Shown: positions 1 through 8,004 of the stretch, piece after piece | How the letters are laid out: each line of letters begins with the position of its first letter | Position numbering within the stretch: the stretch's first letter is position 1 | NCBI RefSeq assembly: GCF_000718095.1 | Contig: NZ_JOEI01000029.1 | Location: 1-64,000, forward strand | DNA length: 64,000 nucleotides | DNA from: Streptomyces scopuliridis RB72 | GTDB taxonomy: Bacteria > Actinomycetota > Actinomycetes > Streptomycetales > Streptomycetaceae | Reading direction: 5' to 3' | The notes under the pieces: generated by a model | Told to the model about the DNA's origin: nothing | What the model saw: the letters and a program-made list of their open reading frames with translations, nothing else | Databases searched by the model: none | Position numbers and translations under genes: made by a program

Positions 1-2
1 TG

Positions 3-95
3 ACCGCCGCCGTCACGATCACGGCTGCCACACTCACCATGTTCACCGGCCTGTGGTTCATCCTCCCGAGGGCACTACGCCGCCCAAACCCATGA
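3..95 (+). CDS. C-terminal end of a membrane protein (5' part outside window)
   Basis: The frame is open from the window edge and stops with TGA at 93-95, giving about 30 residues. They form one hydrophobic helix (TLTMFTGLWFIL) followed by a basic tail (RALRRPNP), which is what a C-terminal membrane helix with a cytoplasmic positive end looks like. Too little is present to name a family. It may equally be chance reading, since the next 450 bases are gene debris. Confidence 0.35.
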   Translation, partial: TAAVTITAATLTMFTGLWFILPRALRRPNP

Positions 96-98
96 CCC

Positions 99-447
99 GT
101 GAAGGGCGTCCACCGTGCCCACCGAACCGCCACCCGCACGGACAGTCCTCCTCGCGCGGGCTGCTGCCGCATCACGGTGAGGGAGCTCTCCCGCACCTTC
201 CTCTATGACAACCCCGAGGCCAGAGCCGCCGTCGCTATCGCAATGGCCGAGACCGGAGACCACCGGTCCCAGATGCTCGCCGATCAGGGCGACGAGCGCG
301 ATTGCGACCTGGCGCGAACGTGCGCTGAACGCCGAGGAAGCGCTCAAGGCCGCTCACGCCCAGATCCTCACCCAGCGGACCCGCATCGGTGAACTCCTCG
401 GCCAGATTCGCCACATGCAGGCCGAATGGACCGAAGAGGCCATCCAG
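99..447 (+). pseudogene. DUF6262-like protein remnant (transposon/integrase-associated family), frameshifted and truncated
   Basis: Clear family-like sequence starts near 171 (VRELSRTFLYDNPEARAAV) in one frame. It continues after a shift near 300 in another frame (TWRERALNAEEALKAAHAQI, then TRIGELLGQIRHMQAEWTEE). In intact relatives, as I remember them, these two blocks form one helical coiled-coil protein that accompanies Tn554-type tyrosine integrase modules. The reading ends sharply at about 447, where sequence of an unrelated gene on the other strand begins. The gene is therefore doubly damaged: one frameshift and loss of the C-terminal coil. No integrase gene is left beside it. Confidence 0.6.
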
Positions 448-449
448 AC

Positions 450-542
450 GACACGGACGGCGATCTCGTTCTCGGTGATGTGCGGGGCGGGCAGGTCATC
501 GACCCTCAGATCGCCTGCCCCGTAGGCGATACACGCTTTCAT
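450..542 (-). pseudogene. 5' stub of a zinc alcohol/L-idonate 5-dehydrogenase-like gene
   Basis: Starting at the ATG at 542, about 31 residues read MKACIAYGAGDLRVDDLPAP and onward to ENEIAVRV. This is the typical N-terminus of L-idonate/sorbitol-type medium-chain dehydrogenases, which continue with a GGICGSDLHY-like zinc region. That continuation is absent: after residue 31 the frame runs into the DUF6262-like remnant. The stub starts only 23 bases downstream of the galactonate dehydratase stop and on the same strand, so it was probably the last gene of that sugar-acid operon before truncation. Confidence 0.55.
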
Positions 543-564
543 GTCTCTTTCCCTGCTGCCCGGT

Positions 565-1716
565 CTACCACTCGGTCAGAGATCCATCGGTGTTGCGCCA
601 CACGGGATTGCGCCAACGCTGCCCCACCTCGGCGGCCTTGCGTACGGCGGTCTCGTCGATCTCGATGCCGAGCCCCGGCGCGGTCGGCCGGCTGATGTGG
701 CTGTCGGCGAAGTCGAAGACGCTCTTGTCGACCAGGTAATCGAGGAGATCGGAGCCGCCTCCGGTGTTGTAGTGGATGCCCAGGCTGGTTTCCTGGATCA
801 GCGCGTTGGGGCTGGCGAAATCGATCTGGAGGCTGGCGGCGAACGCGATCGGGCCGAGTGGGCAGTGCGGGGCGAGCGCCACACCGTACGCTTCCGCCAT
901 CGCGGCGATCCGGCGTACCTCGGAGATGCCGCCGGCGTGGGACAGGTCCGGCTGCGCGACCGCGATCCCCGAACCGAGCAGATCGCGGAAGTCCCAGCGC
1001 GAGTAAAGCCGCTCCCCGGTGGCGATCGGCACCGTCGTGGATGAGCAGATCCGCCCGAAGTCCGCGGTCAGTTCGGGCACGATCGGCTCTTCGACGAACA
1101 GCGGGTGCAGTGGCTCCAGCAGGCGCAACGCCTCGCGGGCGACTGCGGGTGAGACGCGCCCGTGGAAGTCGATGGCGATGTCGGCCGCGTCGCCGATCGC
1201 CTCGCGTACGGCGGCGACGCGCCCTACCAGCAGGTCGAGTTCGGCCTTGGACTCCAGGGCGCGGGCCTTCCCGGTGCCGTTCATCTTGACCGCGTCGAAG
1301 CCCTGTTGCATGCGTTCCAGCGCGTGCTCGGCGACCCGGTCCGGTTCGTCACCGGCGATCCACGAGTAGGTGCGCACCCGGTCGCGTACCGCGCCGCCGA
1401 GCAGTTCGTACACGGGCACGCCGAGGGCCTTGCCCTTGATGTCCCACAGAGCCTGGTCGATGCCCGCCACCGCGCTGGAGAGGATGGGCCCGCCCCGGTA
1501 GAAGCCTCCCTTCGTCATCACCTGCCAGTGGTCCTCGATACGGAACGGGTCCTGGCCGATGAGGTAGTCCGAGAGTTCCTCGACGGCCGCGGCGACGGTC
1601 GCCGAACGGCCCTCGACGACCGGCTCGCCCCAGCCGGTGACGCCCTCGTCTGTGCGTACGGCAAGGAATAGCCAGCGGGGTACCACGGAGAAGGTCTCCA
1701 GTGCCACGATCTTCAT
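565..1716 (-). CDS. dgoD: D-galactonate dehydratase
   Basis: A 383-residue enolase-superfamily protein that dehydrates D-galactonate to 2-keto-3-deoxygalactonate in the cytoplasm. The mandelate-racemase-type pattern is complete: AIDFHGRVS carries the first metal aspartate and the general-acid histidine, FVEEPI and TGERLYSRWDF carry the other metal glutamates, and APHCPLGPIAFAA carries the catalytic histidine. QETSLGIHYN near the C-terminus also matches DgoD. Length equals the family norm (about 382). Its ATG overlaps the stop of the upstream aldolase gene (ATGA), so it is translationally coupled and is the last intact gene of a five-gene operon. Other acid-sugar dehydratases of the superfamily remain possible, but the fit to DgoD is strong. 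Confidence 0.92.
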   Translation of the reverse strand: MKIVALETFSVVPRWLFLAVRTDEGVTGWGEPVVEGRSATVAAAVEELSDYLIGQDPFRIEDHWQVMTKGGFYRGGPILSSAVAGIDQALWDIKGKALGVPVYELLGGAVRDRVRTYSWIAGDEPDRVAEHALERMQQGFDAVKMNGTGKARALESKAELDLLVGRVAAVREAIGDAADIAIDFHGRVSPAVAREALRLLEPLHPLFVEEPIVPELTADFGRICSSTTVPIATGERLYSRWDFRDLLGSGIAVAQPDLSHAGGISEVRRIAAMAEAYGVALAPHCPLGPIAFAASLQIDFASPNALIQETSLGIHYNTGGGSDLLDYLVDKSVFDFADSHISRPTAPGLGIEIDETAVRKAAEVGQRWRNPVWRNTDGSLTEW

Positions 1717-2345
1717 TGATCCGCCTTTCCTGTGATCGCCTCGATGAGCTCGGGCAGCTGTGCGAACTGGTCAGGGTCGGCCAGTGCCGACCCGAGTGAC
1801 ACCGCGGCGGCGCCGGCGCCGAGGAATTCCATGGTGTTGGTGAGATTCATGCCGCCGGTCGCGACGAAGCGCGCCTGTGGGAACGGACCGTGCATCGAGG
1901 CGATCCAGCCCGGACCGAGGTCGGCCGCGGGGAACGCCTTGAGCCAGGTGAGCCCGAGGGACTCGGCTTGCTGGATCTCCGACGCGGTCGCGACGCCCGG
2001 CAGGTGCGGCAGGCCCGCCGCGAGTGACGCCTCGGCGACTTCGCGGGAGAATCCGGGAGCCACGGTGAAGCCCGCGCCCGCTTTCACCGCTTGCTCGACC
2101 CTCTCAACGGTGGTCACCGTGCCGGCGCCCACCACGGCTCCGCGCTCCTCGCCGGCCTCGACCGCGGCGCGCAGCGCGGCCACAGCGGTCTCGCTCTGTA
2201 TGGGCACCTCGACGAGCCGGATGCCGGCGCCCCACGCCCGTCGGCTCACCTCCACCGTGCGTGCGACGTCGAAGCCGCGCAGGATGGCCATGAGCGGCAG
2301 CTCGTCGAACGCGCCCTGGAACAGCTGTCCGGATGCGGTGTTCAT
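1713..2345 (-). CDS. dgoA: 2-dehydro-3-deoxy-6-phosphogalactonate / KDPG aldolase
   Basis: A 210-residue class I aldolase of the Eda/DgoA family. It cleaves the phosphorylated 2-keto-3-deoxy sugar acid to pyruvate and glyceraldehyde 3-phosphate. Visible motifs are LMAILRGF at the N-terminus, the VVGAGTV strand, and TWLKAFPAADLGP, whose lysine should form the Schiff base; FVATGGMNLTN precedes the phosphate-binding end. The ATG at 2345 is chosen because it overlaps the stop of the IclR gene (ATGA); a longer frame upstream lies inside that gene. The context with DgoD and a PfkB kinase makes galactonate the likely substrate line, although gluconate-type aldolase activity cannot be excluded. Confidence 0.88.
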   Translation of the reverse strand: MNTASGQLFQGAFDELPLMAILRGFDVARTVEVSRRAWGAGIRLVEVPIQSETAVAALRAAVEAGEERGAVVGAGTVTTVERVEQAVKAGAGFTVAPGFSREVAEASLAAGLPHLPGVATASEIQQAESLGLTWLKAFPAADLGPGWIASMHGPFPQARFVATGGMNLTNTMEFLGAGAAAVSLGSALADPDQFAQLPELIEAITGKADQ

Positions 2346-3085
2346 TGGGTCCACCCGAGTGTGCGAGAGATGGTTTGTGCGGTGTGCCTGATGGCCGGCA
2401 GATGCGTGTGCAGGACGGTGAGGTCGGTCTGTGCCTTCAGCGCCGTCACCGAGATGGCCGTGCGTACGGTTCCGGTGCCGTCCCGGACCGGGACGGCCAC
2501 ACAATTGACGAACGACTCGTACTCCCCGTCGTCCTCGGCCCAGCCCCGCGCCCTGACCTCGCGCAGCCGAGCGGCGAACGCGTCGGCCGTGGTCACCGTG
2601 GCGTCGGTGAAACGCTCGTAGACGTAACCGTCCAGCAGCTGATCGCGTTCGTGGTCGGGCATGAACGCCAGGATCGCCTTGCCGACACCGGAGCTGTGCA
2701 GCACGACCGGCTTTCCGATCTGCGAGTACAGCCGTACGGTGCCCTGCGGTTCAATCTTGTCGACATAGATCACGCGCCCGTCGTCGACGGTGGCGATGTG
2801 CACCGTGAGCCGGAGCTTGCGGCCGAGCTCGGCAAGGAACGGGTGCGCGCTCGCGCGCAGATCGAACTGTTCCAGGGCGGCTGCCGCCAGTCCGGCGAGG
2901 CGGTATCCGACGGCGAAGGTGCCGTCTTCTCGTTTACGGGCGAGTCCGCCCTGGCAGAGGTCCTGGAGCAGACGCAGTGCGGTGGTCCGGTGCACACCGA
3001 ACCGTTCGGCGATCGCGGCCGGATGCTGCGGGCCCTGGCTGAGCATCTCCAGGATCTGGATGGCTCGCTCGACGGCCTGGCTCAC
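2342..3085 (-). CDS. IclR-family regulator of the galactonate operon
   Basis: A 247-residue regulator with an N-terminal winged helix (about residues 1-65: AVERAIQILEMLS, then FGVHRTTALRLLQDL as the recognition helix) and a C-terminal IclR effector domain (LRLTVHIATVDDGRVIYVDK; LHSSGVGKAILAFMP; a conserved FVNCVAVPVRD block). It lies between the kinase and aldolase genes with 4-base ATGA overlaps at both ends, so it is produced with the enzymes. It probably senses galactonate or a keto-deoxy intermediate and controls the operon promoter upstream of 5414, where an inverted repeat is seen. Confidence 0.9.
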   Translation of the reverse strand: MSQAVERAIQILEMLSQGPQHPAAIAERFGVHRTTALRLLQDLCQGGLARKREDGTFAVGYRLAGLAAAALEQFDLRASAHPFLAELGRKLRLTVHIATVDDGRVIYVDKIEPQGTVRLYSQIGKPVVLHSSGVGKAILAFMPDHERDQLLDGYVYERFTDATVTTADAFAARLREVRARGWAEDDGEYESFVNCVAVPVRDGTGTVRTAISVTALKAQTDLTVLHTHLPAIRHTAQTISRTLGWTQ

Positions 3086-4026
3086 CGACCCGCTCCGTCC
3101 TGGTCGAGTGCCGGGCGGCGCAGGGACGTGGCGTCAGCGTGGTCCTCGACCGAGCTGAGCGCGAACGCGGCGACGCGGTGCCCCAGACGCAGCCTGTCAG
3201 CCGGGATATCGTTCCGCAGCCAGGCCGACAGGTAGCCCGCCGCGAACGCGTCTCCCGCTCCGACCGGCTCGACCACCTCGACCGGCTCGGCGGGGACGAA
3301 CGTGCCCGTGTCCGCGCCCGGTTCGAACAACACCGCGCCGACCTCCGCGTTCTTCACTACTACGCTCACCGACGGTCCGATCAGGTCGCGTACCTCCTCG
3401 GCGGTAGTGGTGCCCCAGACATGTGCCGCCTCATCGAGCCCGACGAACACGACGTCGGCCTGCCGGGCCAGGGTGAGCAGCGGCGCAGAAGCGTCTTCGG
3501 TACTCCAGAGCGCCGGACGGTAGTTGACATCGAACGAGCGGAGTACCCCGGCCTCACGTGCACGATCGAACAGGGCCGTAGCGGTCTCCGCGCAGCTGGC
3601 AGACAGCGCGGCGGTGATTCCCGAAAGGTGCACCAGACGTGACGGGGCAATCGGGACCGTGTCCAGGTACGCGGGTGTGAGCCGGGACGCCGCGGACCCG
3701 GTCCGGTAGTAGTGGACCCGGGTGCCGTCTTCGCAGGAAGGGTCTTTGAAATAGACGGCCGTCGGGGCGGACGGATCCCTCTCGACATAGCGCACGTCGA
3801 CCCCGGGCCGGGCGACTGCGGTAAGCACTCTGTCGCCGAGCGGGTCGCCGCCAACCCGGCTCGCCCATGCCACCCGGTGGCCCAGATCGGCGAGATACTG
3901 TGCCACGTTCGACTCGGCACCCGCGACTCCGATGGCCGCCTCGCGGGCCGTGGCGAGCCGCTGACCGTGGCGGGGCGTCACCAGGACCATGGCCTCCCCG
4001 AGGCAAAGGACTTCGTGGTCTGACAC
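3082..4026 (-). CDS. PfkB-family sugar kinase, probable 2-keto-3-deoxygalactonate/gluconate kinase
   Basis: A 314-residue ribokinase-fold kinase. LCLGEAMVLVTP begins the Rossmann-like core, GAESNVAQYLADLGHRVAWA is the first PfkB block, and PVGAGDAFAAGYLSAWL near residue 255 is the second signature with the catalytic aspartate and anion hole. It would phosphorylate 2-keto-3-deoxygalactonate at C6 to supply the aldolase next door. In enterobacteria this step uses the unrelated DgoK; PfkB-type KDG kinases take that place in many actinomycetes. The gene overlaps the IclR gene by four bases and starts five bases after the transporter stop. Confidence 0.85.
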   Translation of the reverse strand: MSDHEVLCLGEAMVLVTPRHGQRLATAREAAIGVAGAESNVAQYLADLGHRVAWASRVGGDPLGDRVLTAVARPGVDVRYVERDPSAPTAVYFKDPSCEDGTRVHYYRTGSAASRLTPAYLDTVPIAPSRLVHLSGITAALSASCAETATALFDRAREAGVLRSFDVNYRPALWSTEDASAPLLTLARQADVVFVGLDEAAHVWGTTTAEEVRDLIGPSVSVVVKNAEVGAVLFEPGADTGTFVPAEPVEVVEPVGAGDAFAAGYLSAWLRNDIPADRLRLGHRVAAFALSSVEDHADATSLRRPALDQDGAGR

Positions 4027-4031
4027 TTCTT

Positions 4032-5414
4032 CTACACCTCTGCGTATTCGACGTCGATCGGAGTGCTGCCGTCACTGGCCCCGGACTTGATCGCCTTGCG
4101 GCGCAGCGCGCGGGGCGCGGTCTCCGGTAGCAGCAGCACCGAAATGGCGGTGATAACTCCCGAGAGTGCCATGTAGCCGGCGAGCAGCCATGGGCTACCC
4201 CCTCCGGCATGGACCAGGAGGGTGGCGATGAACGGCGCGGTGCCGGAGAACAGCACGGCCGTGCTCTCGCGGGCGAGCACCAGGCCGGTGAACCTCACCT
4301 CGGTCGGCAGCAGTTCGGAGTAGAAGGAGCCCGCGGGACCGAAAATCAGCGAATTGAGCATCACAGCGAACGCAAGGCTCACGGCAATGGAGATCACGGG
4401 CAGCGATTTCGTCCCGACGAGCAGCCAGAACGGCGCCGCGAACAGCGCTATCGCGATCCCACCGCCCATCATCAGAGGCCGCCGCCCGACACGGTCGGAG
4501 AGCCAGCCGCAGAGCGGTACGCCGAAGACGGACACGGCCGCGGCGATGGTGATCGCGATGACCGCCACATTCGCCGGCATCCCCAACTGCTGGGTGGTGT
4601 ACGCCGGCAGATAGCCCTGGATGGAGTACGACGCGACGGCAGTGGCACAGCCGGCGCCGATCATCAGCGCAATGGTCCTGCGATGACCGCGGACGGCTGC
4701 GGCCAGCGGCATCTTCTCCTTCTTGCCCTCCGCGACCGCCTCCTTGAACGTCTCACTCTCGTCGGCCATGTGCCGCAGGAGAAAACCGGCTATCACCACG
4801 ACGACCGAGGCGAGGTAGGGAAGGCGCCAGCCCCAGCTCAGGAACTTCTCCTCGTCCATCGATGACACGATCGCCATCGCACCGGACGCGCACACCACTC
4901 CCAGGAACTCGCCGCCGCCGGGCAGGGCCGCGTAGAAACCGCGCTCGGTGGGCCTGGCGCTCTCGGTGGTCCACACGTAAGCGCCGCCGAGCTCCGCGCC
5001 GACGCCCAGCCCCTGGAGGATGCGGCAGAACACCAGCAGGATCGGTGCCCAGATGCCGATCTGCGCATACGTCGGCAGCAACCCGATGGCGAGTGTGCCC
5101 ACCCCCATCAGCACCAGGGTGATCTGGAGGACCGGCTTACGGCCCCACCGGTCGCCCAGGTGGGCCAGGATGAGCCCGCCGACCGGGCGGGCCGCGAACC
5201 CCACCGCGAACGTGGCGAACGACGCCAGCGTCGCCACGAACTCCGACTCGCCGGAGAAGAAGATCTTGTTGAATACCAGCGCCGCGGATGTGCTGAAGAG
5301 GAAGAAGTCGTACCACTCCAGTACCGATCCCACCACCGCGGCCATGGCATTGCGTTTCCGGGAGTTCCGGTGGGGATCGAGGTCGGGCGCTGTGGTCGGT
5401 TGAGGGTCTGCCAT
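4032..5414 (-). CDS. MFS transporter of the metabolite:H+ symporter (MHS) type, probable galactonate uptake
   Basis: A 460-residue membrane protein with about 12 hydrophobic helices. The N-terminal block MAAVVGSVLEWYDFFLF is the hallmark of the MHS group (shikimate, alpha-ketoglutarate, ProP relatives), and GDRWGRKP is the MFS loop 2-3 motif. GWLSDRVGRRPLM repeats it in the second half. It is the first gene of the operon and lies five bases before the kinase start. Uptake of D-galactonate or a related sugar acid is inferred from the enzymes that follow, not from the protein itself; most characterised MHS members carry carboxylates, which is compatible. Confidence 0.85.
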   Translation of the reverse strand: MADPQPTTAPDLDPHRNSRKRNAMAAVVGSVLEWYDFFLFSTSAALVFNKIFFSGESEFVATLASFATFAVGFAARPVGGLILAHLGDRWGRKPVLQITLVLMGVGTLAIGLLPTYAQIGIWAPILLVFCRILQGLGVGAELGGAYVWTTESARPTERGFYAALPGGGEFLGVVCASGAMAIVSSMDEEKFLSWGWRLPYLASVVVVIAGFLLRHMADESETFKEAVAEGKKEKMPLAAAVRGHRRTIALMIGAGCATAVASYSIQGYLPAYTTQQLGMPANVAVIAITIAAAVSVFGVPLCGWLSDRVGRRPLMMGGGIAIALFAAPFWLLVGTKSLPVISIAVSLAFAVMLNSLIFGPAGSFYSELLPTEVRFTGLVLARESTAVLFSGTAPFIATLLVHAGGGSPWLLAGYMALSGVITAISVLLLPETAPRALRRKAIKSGASDGSTPIDVEYAEV

Positions 5415-5494
5415 GCGTGCTCCTTTGCACGGGGCGCATGCTGCCGCGTACGGCGATAGGACGCCGCAAGGCCTGTGCCGCCAAGGTGTTTCGC

Positions 5495-5752
5495 CTACGT
5501 TAACCTCACCTCAAGCGCCCTGCGCACACCCTGTGCATATAGCGCACAGCCCATTTCCTCGCACCTGAGGAACTCGACCTCGCGGATCTCTGTGCGCATC
5601 CCGGCGGGCCGCTGGGGCACACCATCGGACAGCGGTCCGCCCTCGCCGTCAATCGCCGTGCGGGCCCGGTCGGCGTCGACGACGGCCACCATCACCACGT
5701 CGCTCGCGCGTACGACGGCCGCGGGTGAGGCGACGGGATCCGGAACGCTCAC
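5495..5752 (-). pseudogene. Fragment resembling the NAD-binding domain of a 3-hydroxyisobutyrate-dehydrogenase-like gene
   Basis: The minus-strand frame gives VRASDVVMVAVVDADRARTA, which resembles the middle of the NAD-binding domain of 6-phosphogluconate/3-hydroxyisobutyrate dehydrogenase family proteins. The rest of the family is absent: no GxGxxG start and no downstream domain. The second half of the frame (TEIREVEFLRCEEMGCALYA) is not recognised and may be the tail of another gene. It overlaps the presumed promoter region of the galactonate operon. Fragmentary and uncertain. Confidence 0.3.
5531..5549. promoter_or_regulatory. Inverted repeat upstream of the galactonate operon (candidate IclR operator)
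   Basis: CTGTGCATATAGCGCACAG has perfect 6-base arms (CTGTGC/GCACAG) separated by seven mostly A/T bases, in an otherwise GC-rich stretch. A further GCGCACA lies just before it (5522-5528). It sits about 115 bases upstream of the transporter start at 5414, a plausible place for the operon promoter. Binding by the IclR protein of this operon is inferred from position only. Confidence 0.4.
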
Positions 5753-5773
5753 CAGCGCGAGGGTGAGGCGCTA

Positions 5774-6550
5774 CTACCTCCGCCCCGCGCTCGCTACGCG
5801 AGAGGGGAGGCTCAACTCCATCGAAGGGCCCGGCTCCGGGCGGTGGACGCCACGGGGACGGTAGCCCAGCCGGTCCGCCAGACCCACTATGCCGGCCGAC
5901 AGCCAGATGATGGCGAGCCACATCTCGGGCCCCTGCAGACCGGGTTCGCGACCGGGACCTCCGCTCCCCTCGCCTGCCGGGCCGAAGTCGGCACCGTCCC
6001 GCCGGCGGTCCAGGCCCGTGTCAGCCGTTCCTCCGCCCAGGCGCGGGCATCGGCGGCACGGTGGCGGCTCTGTCGCCCCGCGAGCCACAACGGGTGAGCC
6101 ACGTCGAGCACATCGCAAGCGTTCTCGCGCCCGGGGGCGAACCAGCGCGGATCCCGGCCGTGGGCCATCACGGTGTCCACCGTCTGCTCGGCGTACGGAG
6201 CTCGCACGTCGAACTGGGCGAAGGAGCCGCGAGTGAGGCGAAGCGCGCGCCGAGCAGATCCAGGGCACAGCCCACCGACAGCACGTGATACCCGGCGGCG
6301 CCGTCGTCGGCCCAACCGTCGGATGCCGGGGCGGGCGGTGTTCCAGGACCTCCGTCGGGGGCGTACTCGGGGACCAGTCCGGTGGTGGGATCCTGCAGGG
6401 CACACAGCCGCTCGGTGTGCTCGGCACCGGACAGTTGGGGCGGGGGCGAGCGGGAGAGAAGCCGTGGTTGAACCCGAGCAAAGAGCTGTGCGCACCGATG
6501 CGCACACCGTTGCCGAGAACGATCCGGCCTCGGACACGTAGCATCGCGGG
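5774..6550 (-). pseudogene. Decayed hexapeptide-repeat acyltransferase-like gene
   Basis: Pieces of one protein are spread over three minus-strand frames. Near 6545-6455, RGRIVLGNGVRIGAHSSLLG is a left-handed beta-helix acyltransferase repeat. Near 6243-6015, LTRGSFAQFDVRAPYAEQTV and PRWFAPGRENACDVLDVAHP follow in another frame. Near 5950-5800, LQGPEMWLAIIWLSAGIVGL and LGYRPRGVHRPEPG end it in the first frame. In intact actinomycete proteins that I recall, these blocks occur together in this order in a roughly 500-residue acyltransferase. At least two frame changes and a large loss of the hexapeptide domain make this a relic. Confidence 0.55.
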
Positions 6551-6662
6551 CCGAGGTTTACCCCCTTGCCGGTCAGGCGCTACTGGCGCGCAGGCCGTGG
6601 ATCTGCGGGAAGACCGGTCTCGGCCCACTCCAGGACTGACCGGTCGGTGGTCGGCGGAGCGG

Positions 6663-7901
6663 TTACCTGGCGTACATCAGGGTGCCGAAGCCGAGTTGGT
6701 CGAAGCCTCCGCTGGCGGAACCGTAGTCACCACCGCCGCCTTCGGGGCGGCCCTTCCCCGCCATCTGGGTGATGTACGGCACCGAGAGGCCGCGGCGGCC
6801 CGCGTAGTGATAGTGGAGCTGGTCCCATACCGGCCGGACCTGCCCGCGCGAATTGTCGGAGATCACGGTTTGCGACATCTGCGCGCAGTTCTGGCCCGTC
6901 CCCCAGGTGTACGTGGTGAACGGGACGGTGTTTCCGAGGTTGTACTTGGCGACGTACTCCGCCGCCTTCATGAAGCGGTTGTTGCCGTAGCCGTACAGGT
7001 CGTCGCCCTGGTTCCAGGCCATCTCGCAGAAGGCGCCCATCTGACCCATGCCCATCATGGTGTGGCCCTGGTCGCGCCCGGACTCCTGCCACTGGGCGAG
7101 CCCCTGGCTGTCATACAGGAACGGTACGGCGCGGTTGATGGAGCCGTTGCCGGCCCCGTTCTTGAAGTAGTTGACGGCCTGATCGTACTTGGCGCCGTCG
7201 TCGCACAGGATCGCGATGGCCAGGATCGAGTTCATGTTGCACAGATCCCAGTTGGCCCAGTAGTTGGTGATGCACGCGTCGTTGTGGCGGAGCAGGAAAT
7301 CGTTGTTCATCGGGTAGAAGACGTTGAGCATCATCGTCTTGAACCGGTTGAGGTCGAAGCCGGAGTATCCGCGCATGAGCTCGGCCGCGTTGGCGAACTG
7401 GTAGCCGTAGATCCCGGCGGCGAGGAACCGATCGGCATTGCCGGCGAGGCTGGTGAGCTTGGCCGACCAGGCGTTGAGGATGTCCCGCGCGGTGTCGCCG
7501 TGGGCGGTGGTCCCCGCGATCTTCCAGCGGAGCGCGTTCTGGTAGGCGGCGTGGATGTCGTTGTAGAGGATGCCGTAGTTCTCGCCGGTACCGCCGCGGA
7601 TGATGGTCGCCTGCGGGTTGGCCTTCCACGAGCTGGCGGAGTGCGAATTGGCGGTCAGCCGGTTCCAGCCGGACAGCCATGGGTCCTTGCCCGCGGCGAC
7701 CTGCACCTTGGCCCGGTTCAGCTCTCCGTAGGCGTGGAGCATGCCGGGGTGGGTGAACGTCGCGGGCGCGGCGCCGGCGGTGTTTCCGTTGAGGGCTGCG
7801 GTGGCACCGCCGAGGGCGCCCGCGGCGGCCAGCCCGCCGGCGGTACGCAGGAGGCTGCGGCGGGACATGCGGTGTGTGGTGATGTCGGTGTCGCGGCTCA
7901 T
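6663..7901 (-). CDS. Tat-exported alginate-lyase-family protein (polysaccharide lyase)
   Basis: A 412-residue secreted protein. The N-terminus carries a twin-arginine signal (MSRRSLLRTAGGLAAAGALG) ending near TAGAAPA. The mature part has the helical alginate-lyase fold signature: FTHPGMLHAYGELNRAKVQV at the start, a conserved ITNYWANWDLCNMNSILAIA block, and DQGHTMMGMGQMGAFCEMAW with the histidine typical of the active site. The ATG at 7901 is preferred over one 90 bases upstream because it has a GGAG site and gives the proper n-region. It follows the GH28-like gene on the same strand after a 103-base gap. Substrate is probably a uronic-acid-containing plant polymer; the family also includes proteins of unknown specificity. 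Confidence 0.8.
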   Translation of the reverse strand: MSRDTDITTHRMSRRSLLRTAGGLAAAGALGGATAALNGNTAGAAPATFTHPGMLHAYGELNRAKVQVAAGKDPWLSGWNRLTANSHSASSWKANPQATIIRGGTGENYGILYNDIHAAYQNALRWKIAGTTAHGDTARDILNAWSAKLTSLAGNADRFLAAGIYGYQFANAAELMRGYSGFDLNRFKTMMLNVFYPMNNDFLLRHNDACITNYWANWDLCNMNSILAIAILCDDGAKYDQAVNYFKNGAGNGSINRAVPFLYDSQGLAQWQESGRDQGHTMMGMGQMGAFCEMAWNQGDDLYGYGNNRFMKAAEYVAKYNLGNTVPFTTYTWGTGQNCAQMSQTVISDNSRGQVRPVWDQLHYHYAGRRGLSVPYITQMAGKGRPEGGGGDYGSASGGFDQLGFGTLMYAR

Positions 7902-8004
7902 TTCTGTGCGTCTCCATTCTTCGGGTGATCGGTGGGGGATCTGTGGGGGCACGCGGTCGAAGCGCCTGGCGACGTGGGACGAACGAACCATGGACGGCCG
8001 ACGG

